Of a DNA stretch of 64,000 nucleotides, positions 28,242-38,241 are shown in pieces. Under the pieces are notes generated by a model, which had not been told where the DNA came from, searched no databases, and saw only the letters and a program-made list of their open reading frames with translations. Numbering within the stretch: position 1 is the stretch's first letter; every line of letters starts with the position of its first letter. The position numbers and the translations under genes were made by a program. The DNA is from Edwardsiella anguillarum ET080813 (GTDB lineage: Bacteria > Pseudomonadota > Gammaproteobacteria > Enterobacterales > Enterobacteriaceae): the NCBI RefSeq assembly GCF_000264765.2, contig NZ_CP006664.1, positions 124,001 through 188,000 of the forward strand. The letters run 5' to 3'.

Positions 28242-30002
28242 ATGACACAGACCTTTATCCCCGGCAAAGATGCCGCGCTGGAAGATTCGATCGATCGTTT
28301 TCAGCAACAGCTGCAGGCGCTGGGTTTTAATATAGAAGAGGCCAGCTGGCTGAACCCGGTACCGCACGTCTGGTCGGTACATATTCGCGATCGCGACTGC
28401 CCGCAGTGCTTCACCAACGGCAAAGGCGCCAGCAAAAAGGCGGCGCTGGCCTCCGCGCTGGGCGAATACTTTGAACGCCTGTCCACCAACTACTTCTTTG
28501 CCGACTTCTATTTGGGCCGCGCTATCGCCAACGGCGACTTTGTGCACTATCCGGACGAAAAATGGTTCCCGCTGCCGGAGGATGACCGCCTGCCCTCTGG
28601 GCTACTGGACGATAGCCTGCGCGCCTTCTACGATCCCGACAGCGATCTGGCCGCCGGCGATCTGATCGATCTGCAGTCCGGCAACGCCGACCGCGGGATC
28701 TGCGCGCTGCCCTTTATCCGCCAGTCCGACTCGGCCACGGTCTATATTCCGGTCAATATCATCGGTAATCTGTATGTCTCCAACGGGATGGCCGCAGGCA
28801 ATACTCCCAGCGAGGCCCGGGTGCAGGGGATGTCGGAAATCTTCGAGCGCTATGTCAAGAACCGCATCATCGCCGAAGCCATCAGCCTGCCGACGATCCC
28901 GCCGGAGACGCTGGCGCGCTATCCCCAGGTGGTCGAGTCCATCGCCTCCCTGGAGCGCGAAGGCTTCCCGATTCTGGCCTATGACGCCTCGCTGGGTGGA
29001 CGCTATCCGGTGATCTGCGTCGTGCTGTTCAACCCGGCCAACGGCACCTGCTTCGCCTCTTTCGGCGCCCATCCAGACTTTGGCGTCGCGCTGGAGCGTA
29101 CCGTCACCGAGCTGCTGCAGGGCCGCAGCCTGAAGGATCTGGACGTCTTCGCCGCGCCGACCTTCGATGATGAAGAGGTCGCCGACCACACCAACCTAGA
29201 GACCCACTTCATCGACTCCAGCGGCGCCCTCTCTTGGGATCTGTTCAAAGCGGATGCCGACTACCCGTTTGTCGACTGGAACTTCAGCGGCAGCAGCGAG
29301 CAGGAGTTCGCCACCCTGATGGCGCTGTTCGCCCGTGATGGTCAAGAGGTCTATATCGCCGACTACCGGCATCTGGGCGTCGACGCCTGCCGCATCCTGG
29401 CACCGGGCATGTCCGACATCTATCCGGCGGAGGATCTGCTGCTGGCCAACAACAGCATGGGCGCTGGCCTGCGCAGCACCCTGCTGCAGCTGCCGGACAG
29501 CGAATGGGAAGAGGAGGAGTACCTGCAGCTGCTGACGCGCCTGGATGACGAGGGGATGGATGACTTTACCCGGGTGCGGGAGCTGCTGGGCATCGTCTGT
29601 GACAGCGGCAGCGCCTGGCATACTCTGCGCATCGGCGAATTGAAGGCGCTGCTGGCGCTGGCCGGCGGCGATCTAGAGCAGGCGCTGACCTGGACGGAGT
29701 GGACCCAAGAGTTCAACGCCTCCGTCTTCAGCGCCGAGCGCGCCGCATTTTACCGCTGCCTGCACACTCTGCTGCTGCTGGCGATGGAGGAGCAGCGCGA
29801 TCCCGACCAATATATGGACGCCTTTGCGCGCATGTACGGCACAGATACCCTTGAGACGGCGCTGGCCAGCCTGAACGGCGATCTGCGCTTCCACGGGCTG
29901 ACGGCGGTCGACGACGCGTTCAGCGCGCTGCCGGCCCACCGAGCCATGCTGGCGGCCTATGAAAAGCTACAGCAGGCCAAGCGCCATTTCTGGCAAGCCT
30001 GA
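28242..30002 (+). CDS. ycaO: YcaO, ribosomal protein S12 methylthiotransferase accessory factor
   Basis: This 586-residue protein is the E. coli-type YcaO, whose ATP-binding cyclodehydratase-like domain occupies about residues 60-380 (FTNGKGASKKAALASALGEYFERL, GNTPSEARVQGMSEIFERY, ASFGAHPDFGVALERTVTELLQG), followed by a helical C-terminal region. E. coli YcaO helps RimO add a methylthio group to S12 Asp88. No peptide-natural-product genes are nearby, so a toxin-maturation role is unlikely. The ATG at 28242 gives exactly the E. coli length; a GTG three codons earlier is possible. It precedes focA as in E. coli, with its own terminator between. Confidence 0.95.
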   Translation: MTQTFIPGKDAALEDSIDRFQQQLQALGFNIEEASWLNPVPHVWSVHIRDRDCPQCFTNGKGASKKAALASALGEYFERLSTNYFFADFYLGRAIANGDFVHYPDEKWFPLPEDDRLPSGLLDDSLRAFYDPDSDLAAGDLIDLQSGNADRGICALPFIRQSDSATVYIPVNIIGNLYVSNGMAAGNTPSEARVQGMSEIFERYVKNRIIAEAISLPTIPPETLARYPQVVESIASLEREGFPILAYDASLGGRYPVICVVLFNPANGTCFASFGAHPDFGVALERTVTELLQGRSLKDLDVFAAPTFDDEEVADHTNLETHFIDSSGALSWDLFKADADYPFVDWNFSGSSEQEFATLMALFARDGQEVYIADYRHLGVDACRILAPGMSDIYPAEDLLLANNSMGAGLRSTLLQLPDSEWEEEEYLQLLTRLDDEGMDDFTRVRELLGIVCDSGSAWHTLRIGELKALLALAGGDLEQALTWTEWTQEFNASVFSAERAAFYRCLHTLLLLAMEEQRDPDQYMDAFARMYGTDTLETALASLNGDLRFHGLTAVDDAFSALPAHRAMLAAYEKLQQAKRHFWQA

Positions 30003-30012
30003 TATACAGCGG

Positions 30013-30041
30013 CCGGCGGCCACCGCGGTGGCCGCCGGTTT
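30013..30041 (+). terminator. ycaO terminator hairpin
   Basis: CCGGCGGCCACCG / CGGTGGCCGCCGG is a 26-bp perfect palindrome followed by TTT, starting 11 bp past the ycaO stop. The U tract is short. Confidence 0.5.
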
Positions 30042-30335
30042 ACAGCGCGCGCCGTGCGCCTTATGCTGTTCACCGCTCGGCAACGGGCGGTGGCGGCATT
30101 CCGCCACGGCATAACAATAAATTTACCTTGGCAACATAACAAAAACAAAGAAAGCAATAAATATACGAGAACATTACCTCTATAACGATATTTTCGCTTT
30201 TTTTTCGACTGTCCCAACGGATTTTTTCAACTCAGAGCGTAAAATTTAAAAATTTTTTTTCCTTTCTATTTCAATGAGTTTTACTATTAACCCTCTGTTT
30301 TTGGGGTGTTTTTACCTGCCTCACCGCCGCTCAGC

Positions 30336-30384
30336 ATGATCCATGTCAATTTTTGCCGTATACTGCTTTGCTAGTATCTCGGCG
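30336..30384 (+). promoter_or_regulatory. FNR-dependent focA-pflB promoter (P6-like)
   Basis: ATGATCCATGTCAA at 30336-30349 is an FNR site (8 of 10 consensus positions on the other strand, TTGACATGGATCAT). With the -10 hexamer TAGTAT at 30372-30377 and a start near 30384, its centre is at -41.5, the class II activator position. The -10 region and the segment GAGAGAGTTAGTGTGAAAG resemble what I recall of the E. coli focA P6 promoter. Confidence 0.8.
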
Positions 30385-30410
30385 CTGATTAATCTTAAGA
30401 GAGAGTTAGT

Positions 30411-31268
30411 GTGAAAGCTGACAACCCCTTTGACCTACTTTTACCCGCAGCAATGGCCAAAGTGGCCGAAGATGCCGGTGTTTACAAAGCCACTAAGCAC
30501 CCGCTAAAAACCTTTTATTTAGCGATCACCGCTGGTGTCTTCATTTCTATTGCCTTCACCTTTTACATCACCGTTACGACAGGGACTGCCACCGTTCCGT
30601 TTGGCCTGGCCAAGCTGGTAGGCGGTATCTGCTTCTCGCTCGGTTTGATGCTGGTCGTCGTCTGCGGCGCCGATCTGTTTACCTCTACCGTGTTGATCGT
30701 GGTCGCCAAAGCCAGCGGCCGCGTCACCTGGAAACAACTGGGTTTAAACTGGCTGAATGTCTACGTCGGCAACCTGATCGGCGCGCTGTTCTTCGTGGCG
30801 CTGATGTGGTTTTCCGGTGAATATATGGCGGCGAACGGCGGTTGGGGACTTAACGTGCTCAAAACGGCCGATCACAAGATGCACCACACCTTTGTGGAAG
30901 CCGTCTGTCTGGGCATTCTGGCTAATCTAATGGTCTGTCTGGCCGTGTGGATGAGTTACTCCGGACGCAGCCTGATGGACAAAATGTTTGCCATGGTCCT
31001 ACCGGTGGCCATGTTTGTTGCCAGTGGCTTTGAGCACAGCATCGCAAACATGTTTATGATCCCCTTTGGTATCGTAATCAAAAATTTTGCAACGCCGGAA
31101 TTCTGGCAGGCAGTAGGCGCTGCACCGGAACAGTTCTCAAACCTGACAGTAAGTCACTTTATTACGGCCAACCTGATCCCGGTCACGCTCGGGAATATCA
31201 TCGGCGGCGGCCTGCTGGTAGGTCTGACATACTGGGTAATTTATCTGCGCGGCGGCGATAAGCATTAA
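30411..31268 (+). CDS. focA: Formate channel FocA
   Basis: FocA is a pentameric inner-membrane channel that exports formate during fermentation and can re-import it at low pH. The 285-residue protein has six transmembrane segments and family motifs LAITAGVFISIAF, FTSTVLIV and GFEHSIANMF. The start is GTG within GTTAGTGTGAAAGCTGAC, the same start codon as in E. coli. It is followed 64 bp later by pflB, so formate production and transport are made together. Confidence 0.98.
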   Translation: MKADNPFDLLLPAAMAKVAEDAGVYKATKHPLKTFYLAITAGVFISIAFTFYITVTTGTATVPFGLAKLVGGICFSLGLMLVVVCGADLFTSTVLIVVAKASGRVTWKQLGLNWLNVYVGNLIGALFFVALMWFSGEYMAANGGWGLNVLKTADHKMHHTFVEAVCLGILANLMVCLAVWMSYSGRSLMDKMFAMVLPVAMFVASGFEHSIANMFMIPFGIVIKNFATPEFWQAVGAAPEQFSNLTVSHFITANLIPVTLGNIIGGGLLVGLTYWVIYLRGGDKH

Positions 31269-31332
31269 CGTAATGTTTATCCCGCGCAGGGACGGGTTTA
31301 CAAAGAAATCCACACTAGAAGGTAGGTGTTAA

Positions 31333-33615
<2,283 letters not shown>

Positions 33616-33644
33616 TTCCCTGACCGCGTAAAATGGCATAAAAT

Positions 33645-33673
33645 AAAGGCTCCACCCCGGTGGGGCCTTTTTA
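33645..33673 (+). terminator. Rho-independent terminator of pflB
   Basis: A stem AAAGGC-T-CCACC / GGTGG-GGCCTTT with one bulged base is followed by TTTTT, about 30 bp after the pflB stop. Confidence 0.85.
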
Positions 33674-33877
33674 TCATCAGGAGTCAGGCACAGACTAAAC
33701 CATCCAAAAAAACAATAGGATTGACTGTTTTGCCGGGGCGCTCTCTGGCACGCTGGTACCAAGGGATACCGGGCAAAACAGTTACTACCCGCGTGACAGG
33801 GTGCTACCCGTATATCGCCCTGCCCCATGTGGTTTTATGACTGCTATTGATCAGTCAATTTTGGAGATAACCCCGCA

Positions 33878-34618
33878 ATGTCAGTAACAGGTCGCATCCA
33901 CTCGTTCGAATCCTGCGGTACCGTTGACGGCCCAGGCATCCGCTTTATCACCTTCTTCCAGGGCTGCCTGATGCGCTGCCTGTATTGCCACAACCGCGAC
34001 ACCTGGGATACCCACGGCGGCAAAGAGGTGACCGTCGAAGAGCTGATGAAAGACACCGTCACCTACCGTCACTTTATGAATGCCTCCGGCGGCGGCGTGA
34101 CGGCCTCCGGCGGCGAAGCCATGCTGCAGGCCGAGTTTGTACGCGACTGGTTCCGTGCCTGCAAGGCGGAGGGGATTCACACCTGCCTGGACACCAACGG
34201 CTTCGTACGCCGCTATGATCCGGTGGTCGATGAACTGCTGGACGTCACCGATCTGGTGATGCTTGACCTCAAGCAGATGAACGACGATATCCATAAGAAT
34301 CTGGTCGGCGTCTCCAACCATCGCACCCTGGAGTTTTGCCGCTATCTGGCCAAACGCAACCAGAAAACCTGGATCCGCTACGTGGTGGTCCCGGGCTGGT
34401 CAGACGATGAGGCATCGGCGCGCCTGCTGGGTGAATTCACCAAGGATATGAAGAATATCGAGAAGATAGAACTGCTGCCCTACCATGAACTCGGCAAGCA
34501 CAAGTGGGAAGCGATGGGGGAAACCTATCAGTTGGGCGACGTGAAGCCCCCCTCCCACGAGATCATGGAGAAGGTTAAGGGTATTCTGACCGAGTATGGT
34601 CACAAGGTTATCTATTAA
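33878..34618 (+). CDS. pflA: Pyruvate formate-lyase activating enzyme
   Basis: PflA is a radical-SAM enzyme that abstracts hydrogen from the PflB glycine. The 246-residue protein has the cluster motif CLMRCLYC (CxxxCxxC) near residue 30, followed by HNRDTWD and the SAM-binding GGEAMLQ. GGAGA lies upstream of the ATG. It is separated from pflB by a terminator and 262 bp, so it is probably also transcribed from its own promoter. Confidence 0.98.
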   Translation: MSVTGRIHSFESCGTVDGPGIRFITFFQGCLMRCLYCHNRDTWDTHGGKEVTVEELMKDTVTYRHFMNASGGGVTASGGEAMLQAEFVRDWFRACKAEGIHTCLDTNGFVRRYDPVVDELLDVTDLVMLDLKQMNDDIHKNLVGVSNHRTLEFCRYLAKRNQKTWIRYVVVPGWSDDEASARLLGEFTKDMKNIEKIELLPYHELGKHKWEAMGETYQLGDVKPPSHEIMEKVKGILTEYGHKVIY

Positions 34619-34628
34619 GCCTCGCCCA

Positions 34629-34654
34629 CCTCCGAGGCGCCGCCGCCTCGGAGG
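34629..34654. terminator. Hairpin between pflA and tetR
   Basis: CCTCCGAGGCG / CGCCTCGGAGG is a perfect 11-bp stem with a 4-nt loop between the convergent pflA and tetR ends (11 bp after pflA, 14 bp before the tetR stop). It can act in both directions, but neither side has a clear U tract. Confidence 0.5.
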
Positions 34655-34667
34655 CTCAGTAGCCCGC

Positions 34668-35279
34668 TTAGCGCGTCAGCATCTGCACAAACTGGCGGCT
34701 AATATGCAGCAGCATATCGCGATCGCTCCCCGCCTTCGCCTGCATCGCCAGCCCCTTCTCGAAGGCCAGGATCAGCGTCGCCGTCTCCTGGGGGGTGCCC
34801 GCCCCGCGGATCTCACCGCGCTCTATCCCCTGCGCCACCAGCGTGCAGAACGCGTTGAAAAAGGTAAACCCGGCGCTGCTCAGCCCGGCAAAGACCGTCG
34901 GTGGCTTCTTGTGGTAAGTGAACAGCTCAAACAGCAGCATGCAGCCGCGCGGATAGCCAGGCTGGGTGATCACCTCGACAAAGCGGGTCAAAAACAGCTC
35001 CAGCCGGGCCGGAACCGACAGCCCCGGCGTCTCGATGCTGGCGATCACCTGGCTCAGGTACTGCGAGACATAGCGCTCCATCACCAGCGCAAACACCTGA
35101 TCCTTACTGCCGAATGACGCATACAGCGTCGGTGGGTTAATCCCTGCGCACTTCACGATCTCGGCGATAGAGGTTCCCTCATAGCCCTGCATCCAGAACA
35201 GGTGCAGCAGCTTATCCAATACCTGTTCCCGCTCAAACTTCTGTGGCCGCCCTGCCTTTTTATTGTTGTGCTCTTTCAT
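34668..35279 (-). CDS. TetR/AcrR-family transcriptional repressor
   Basis: This 203-residue protein has a TetR helix-turn-helix at about residues 20-65 (FWMQGYEGTSIAEIVKCAGI then PPTLYASFGSKDQVF) and a variable ligand-binding C-terminus. Cysteines are at 44, 113 and 145; Cys113 sits in PRGCMLLF, the place where NemR-type regulators carry a redox-active cysteine in a GCL motif. It is divergent from a redox-type operon, and palindromes lie on both sides of the shared promoter region. It likely represses that operon and itself. The inducer is not known. Confidence 0.88.
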   Translation of the reverse strand: MKEHNNKKAGRPQKFEREQVLDKLLHLFWMQGYEGTSIAEIVKCAGINPPTLYASFGSKDQVFALVMERYVSQYLSQVIASIETPGLSVPARLELFLTRFVEVITQPGYPRGCMLLFELFTYHKKPPTVFAGLSSAGFTFFNAFCTLVAQGIERGEIRGAGTPQETATLILAFEKGLAMQAKAGSDRDMLLHISRQFVQMLTR

Positions 35280-35298
35280 TTTTTACCCTGCGTATCGA

Positions 35299-35322
35299 TT
35301 TTTGTATCGATAGATACAAAAA
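35299..35322. promoter_or_regulatory. Palindromic operator O1 of the TetR regulator
   Basis: TTTTTGTATC-GATA-GATACAAAAA is a perfect 10-bp inverted repeat, 20 bp from the tetR start. It lies just upstream of a TTGACT -35 (35326-35331) facing the redox operon. Its half-site TTGTATCGA recurs in O2. Confidence 0.75.
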
Positions 35323-35357
35323 TACTTGACTCAACTTGCCAATACCATAATAGTATA

Positions 35358-35375
35358 TTGTATCGAACATTACAA
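35358..35375. promoter_or_regulatory. Candidate operator O2 of the TetR regulator
   Basis: TTGTATCGAACATTACAA shares the half-site TTGTATCGA with O1 and ends in its complement TACAA. It covers the expected transcription start region of the redox operon, 12 bp before the DUF417 start. It is an imperfect palindrome, so weaker than O1. Confidence 0.55.
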
Positions 35376-35387
35376 AAAGGTGAAATT

Positions 35388-35852
35388 ATGAATTCATGCA
35401 AATACAACGGACGACGCGGCTATCTGATCGGCCTGTGGGCAACGGCGCTGATCCTGATTTGGCTCGGCATCTTCAAATTTACGCCGACGGAGGCTGCAGC
35501 GATTAAGCCGCTGGTCGAGCACCATTTTCTGATGGGGTGGCTGTACGGCGTATTCAGCGTCCAGATGGTCTCCAACCTGATCGGCACGGCTGAGGTCGTG
35601 GTGGGCGTGGCGCTGCTGATCGGCATCACGCGACCGCACATCGGCTTCTATGCCGGGCTGGCCTCCAGCGTGATTTTCCTGGTGACCCTGAGCTTCATGT
35701 TTACCACCCCGGGCGCCTTCAAAGTGGTCGACGGGGTGCCGGTAACCGAGTTTTTCCTGTTTAAGGATCTGGCCTTCTTGGGCATCAGCCTGAGTATTGC
35801 CGAGCGCAGCCGTGCGGCGATGCAGGCCCCGACTACCGCGGAGGTGGCATAA
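35388..35852 (+). CDS. DUF417 membrane protein (RclC/YkgB-like)
   Basis: This 154-residue inner-membrane protein has four hydrophobic segments and matches the DUF417 family, whose E. coli member RclC is part of the reactive-chlorine resistance system. Shared features include LIWLGIFKFTPTEAAAI, GTAEVVVGVALLIGITRP and VTLSFMFTTPGAF. The ATG at 35388 has AAAGGTG upstream; an open frame further upstream lacks a good start and would cross the operators. Its stop shares a base with the next start (TAATG). The biochemical role of the family is unknown. Confidence 0.85.
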   Translation: MNSCKYNGRRGYLIGLWATALILIWLGIFKFTPTEAAAIKPLVEHHFLMGWLYGVFSVQMVSNLIGTAEVVVGVALLIGITRPHIGFYAGLASSVIFLVTLSFMFTTPGAFKVVDGVPVTEFFLFKDLAFLGISLSIAERSRAAMQAPTTAEVA

Positions 35853-36229
35853 TGAAAGCCCTGAGCACCCTACTGTTTATTCCCGCCCTGCTGCTGTCGG
35901 CGGCCGTTCAGGCCGCCAGCGTAGAGCCCTATAGCGACGCAGCCTTTACCCAGGCACAGTCCAGCGGCGCGCCGGTGCTGATTGATGTCTACGCCGACTG
36001 GTGCCCGGTTTGCAAACGGCAGGAGCGTGAACTCACGCCGCTGTTTGCCCAGCCGGAGCAGCGCGATCTGCGCGTCTTTAAGGTCAACTTCGATACCCAA
36101 AAGGCGGCACTGCAGCAGTTTCGCGTCAGCCAGCAAAGCACCCTGATCCTCTATCGTCACGGTCAGGAGGTCCGCCGCAGCATCGGCGAAACATCGCCAA
36201 GCGCGCTCTCAGACTTTCTGAGCCGCTGA
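35852..36229 (+). CDS. Exported thioredoxin-like protein
   Basis: This 125-residue protein has a signal peptide (cleavage about VQA-AS, residue 21-22) and a thioredoxin fold with the active site DWCPVCKRQ (Cys51, Cys54) and a cis-proline-type region QQSTLIL. The CPVC dipeptide resembles that of thioredoxin-like domains linked to CcdA/DsbD electron delivery. It likely works as a periplasmic reductant fed by the CcdA-like gene directly downstream. Its start overlaps the DUF417 stop. Confidence 0.88.
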   Translation: MKALSTLLFIPALLLSAAVQAASVEPYSDAAFTQAQSSGAPVLIDVYADWCPVCKRQERELTPLFAQPEQRDLRVFKVNFDTQKAALQQFRVSQQSTLILYRHGQEVRRSIGETSPSALSDFLSR

Positions 36230-36238
36230 GGACATCCC

Positions 36239-36967
36239 ATGGAGATAAGCCTGCTGACACTGGGATTCAGCCTGCTGGCCGGCATGCTGACGACCCTCTC
36301 CCCCTGCGTCCTGCCGATCCTGCCTATCGTGGCCTCATCGGCGATGGATCGCAGCCGTTGGGGGCTGTTATTCCTGGCCGCCGGTATGGCCGTGGCGTTT
36401 ACCCTGACCGGCGTGCTCGTCGCCTCGCTGGGCTTCAGCCTAGGATTTGACGGCAGTACGCTGCGCTACGGCGCCGCCCTGCTGATGCTGCTGGTCGCTC
36501 TGTGGCTATTGAACAGCCGGATACAAGCCTGGATGAGCCTGAAAACCAGCGCGCTGACCGGACACGGGCAGACCTGGCTCAGCGCCTTTCAGCCGCGCTC
36601 CGCCGCCGGCCAGCTGATCGTCGGCCTGCTGCTGGGGCTGGTCTGGACCCCCTGTATCGGTCCAACCCTGGGCGCCGCCATCGCCCTGGCCAGCCGCGGC
36701 GAAAGCCTGCTCAGCGTCAGCGTCGTCATGCTGGTGTTTAGCCTCGGCGCGCTGGTGCCGCTGATGGCGATCGGCATGCTATCGCGCCAGTTTTTCCTGC
36801 AGCGCCGCGCCAAGCTGGTGCAGCTGGGGGAGTCCGGCCGCAAGATCATGGGCTGGAGCCTGCTCGCCGTCGGACTGCTGGTGCTGAGTGGCCTGGATAA
36901 AACCCTGGAGAAGTGGCTCATCGCGCTGTCTCCTGAGTGGCTCATTAACCTGACCACCGCGCTGTAA
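36239..36967 (+). CDS. CcdA/DsbD-type transmembrane electron carrier
   Basis: The 242-residue protein has six hydrophobic segments and the two family cysteines in LSPCVLPI (Cys23) and WTPCIGPTLG (Cys139). These pass electrons from cytoplasmic thioredoxin to periplasmic thioredoxin-like partners. Unlike DsbD it lacks fused periplasmic domains, so the exported thioredoxin encoded 9 bp upstream is the likely partner. The gene pair would form a split DsbD-like reducing pathway. Confidence 0.9.
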   Translation: MEISLLTLGFSLLAGMLTTLSPCVLPILPIVASSAMDRSRWGLLFLAAGMAVAFTLTGVLVASLGFSLGFDGSTLRYGAALLMLLVALWLLNSRIQAWMSLKTSALTGHGQTWLSAFQPRSAAGQLIVGLLLGLVWTPCIGPTLGAAIALASRGESLLSVSVVMLVFSLGALVPLMAIGMLSRQFFLQRRAKLVQLGESGRKIMGWSLLAVGLLVLSGLDKTLEKWLIALSPEWLINLTTAL

Positions 36968-37025
36968 TCACGTATTGACTGATTAAGACAATGCTATTGA
37001 CCTGCAAAAACAAGAAGGAAATCCT

Positions 37026-37295
37026 ATGAAAACCTATACCATCGCAACCACCCTGGCCCTGCTGCTCAGCGCCACTTCCGCCTTCGCCGCCAGCCAAATC
37101 GATGCCCGCCAGGCCATGGATCAGCAGCGTATCGGCGCCGTACGGATCCAGATCCCCAACGGCACGCTGGATCAGACCGTCGATGCCCTGGCGCAGAAAA
37201 CCGCGCAGCAGGGGGGCGACTACTTCCATATCACCTCGATAGGCTCTACCGGCATGGGTAGCAGCATCACCGCAACCGCTGAAATCTATAAATAG
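37026..37295 (+). CDS. Small periplasmic DUF1471 (YhcN/BhsA-family) protein
   Basis: The 89-residue protein has a signal peptide (cleavage AFA-AS, about residue 21) and a DUF1471 domain from QRIGAVRIQ to ATAEIYK. Members such as BhsA and YhcN are induced by acid, oxidants, metals or other envelope stress. AAGGAAATCCT precedes the ATG. It lies 58 bp after the ccdA-like gene and probably closes the TetR-controlled operon. Confidence 0.85.
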   Translation: MKTYTIATTLALLLSATSAFAASQIDARQAMDQQRIGAVRIQIPNGTLDQTVDALAQKTAQQGGDYFHITSIGSTGMGSSITATAEIYK

Positions 37296-37711
37296 GTTCT
37301 CTGCGCCAGGCCTCCCTCCCGGAGGCCGCTCTTCGTCGCGAACCCCGTCTCCTCCCGGCATACCATTCATCATGCCATTCCCGTTATTTTCAGTATATTC
37401 ATCGCACATAATGCCTTTTTGCTGAATTATTACGCTAATATCGCGGCGATGATTTAAGTAATGTAATGAGACGATCGCGATTATTAGAAATTCTTCTAGT
37501 CAGTGACTTCTGTGACCTGAGTCGATACACTGTTTTTACACCGCAAGAGATTAGATGTTATTAATCAATCTGTTACGTGTGATGTATCGTTATTTTAATG
37601 CTGAACTTGTACCCGCGTCCTATCGTCACTGCGACCGTAGACGGCTCAATGAAATTATCACTAGGGACAGCACAGATAATTATTTCAGGTACAAGGTTAC
37701 CGGAGGATTTT
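37296..37711. other. A+T-rich intergenic region before the PTS IIA-like gene
   Basis: About 416 bp without a supported gene. From 37380 to 37680 the sequence is clearly richer in A+T than its surroundings, with runs such as AAATTCTTCTAG and TTATTAATCAATC. It must contain the promoter of the IIA-like gene. This could be H-NS-bound DNA marking an insertion, which is inference. Confidence 0.5.
37309..37327 (+). terminator. Possible terminator of the redox operon
   Basis: GGCCTCC / GGAGGCC (7 bp, 5-nt loop) lies 13 bp past the DUF1471 stop, followed by GCTCTTCG. The U tract is poor. Confidence 0.4.
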
Positions 37712-38164
37712 ATGTCTATTGATGCAACTCTCGACCAACGCTGGCAGTATTGCCACCAGCCGCTGAGCTGGCGCCATGCCATCCATCTTGCCTGTCAACC
37801 GCTGATCAGCGATAAGAAGGTTAGCGCCCATTATCCGCTGCACATCATCGACGCACTGAAACGGGGCAAGCAGGATTTCATGGTACGCGAAGGTGTGATG
37901 CTGGTATTCGCCCAACCGCAGCATGGGGTACTCAGTGAACAGGGAGAGGCATCCGTACTCAAGTGTGATAAACCGGTCGTCATGCCGGATGGCGCTGAGG
38001 TCAACCTGATTATCACCCTTTCCGCCGGGACCCAGCAGGCGCTGTATGATCTGCACAGCCGGATCGAAAACTGGCTGGAGATCAACAACGGCTTTGAGCT
38101 GTTCACCCAGGCAACCAGCCAGAACATGCTGGGGGCCCGAATTCAGGCCGCGCTGCTGCACTGA
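37712..38164 (+). CDS. PTS EIIA-like protein lacking the catalytic histidine
   Basis: This 150-residue protein aligns with the PTS EIIA type 2 fold (fructose/mannitol/ascorbate branch; compare UlaC). The segment VREGVMLVFAQPQHGV at residues 58-73 corresponds to the usual IGNGVALPHARPEDGV. The phosphoryl-accepting histidine is replaced by Phe66. The rest of the domain (MPDGAEVNLIITLSAG, then FELFTQATSQ) keeps the family pattern. It is likely a non-phosphorylatable regulatory relative rather than a sugar transporter part; no EIIB or EIIC genes are nearby. GGAGG precedes the ATG at 37712; an upstream start would add 38 atypical residues. Confidence 0.72.
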   Translation: MSIDATLDQRWQYCHQPLSWRHAIHLACQPLISDKKVSAHYPLHIIDALKRGKQDFMVREGVMLVFAQPQHGVLSEQGEASVLKCDKPVVMPDGAEVNLIITLSAGTQQALYDLHSRIENWLEINNGFELFTQATSQNMLGARIQAALLH

Positions 38165-38209
38165 CGGCAGAGCCCCGCCCCACCGGGCGGGCATCTACGG
38201 CACCATAGC

Positions 38210-38236
38210 GACACCCTGCGCCCTGCGCGGGGTGTC
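38210..38236 (+). terminator. Hairpin between IIA-like gene and ycaD
   Basis: GACACCC...GGGGTGTC, with additional GCG/CGC pairing, lies between convergent genes. On the plus strand it is followed by TTGCTTT. It is a weak terminator candidate. Confidence 0.4.
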
Positions 38237-38241
38237 TTGCT

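Larger units (their letters stand above)
30003..30410 (+). promoter_or_regulatory. ycaO-focA intergenic region
   Basis: This 408-bp gap has no gene. The first 40 bp hold the ycaO hairpin. From 30110 it becomes strongly A+T-rich with A/T runs, and ends in the anaerobic focA promoter at 30336-30384. The A+T-rich stretch could bind IHF or H-NS, as at the E. coli focA-pfl promoter region, but no specific site is claimed. Confidence 0.6.

Noticed and set aside
28242-30002. YcaO as part of a thiazole/oxazole-modified peptide cluster
   Set aside because: It is the widespread E. coli-type YcaO in its conserved place before focA, with no precursor peptide, dehydrogenase or export genes nearby.
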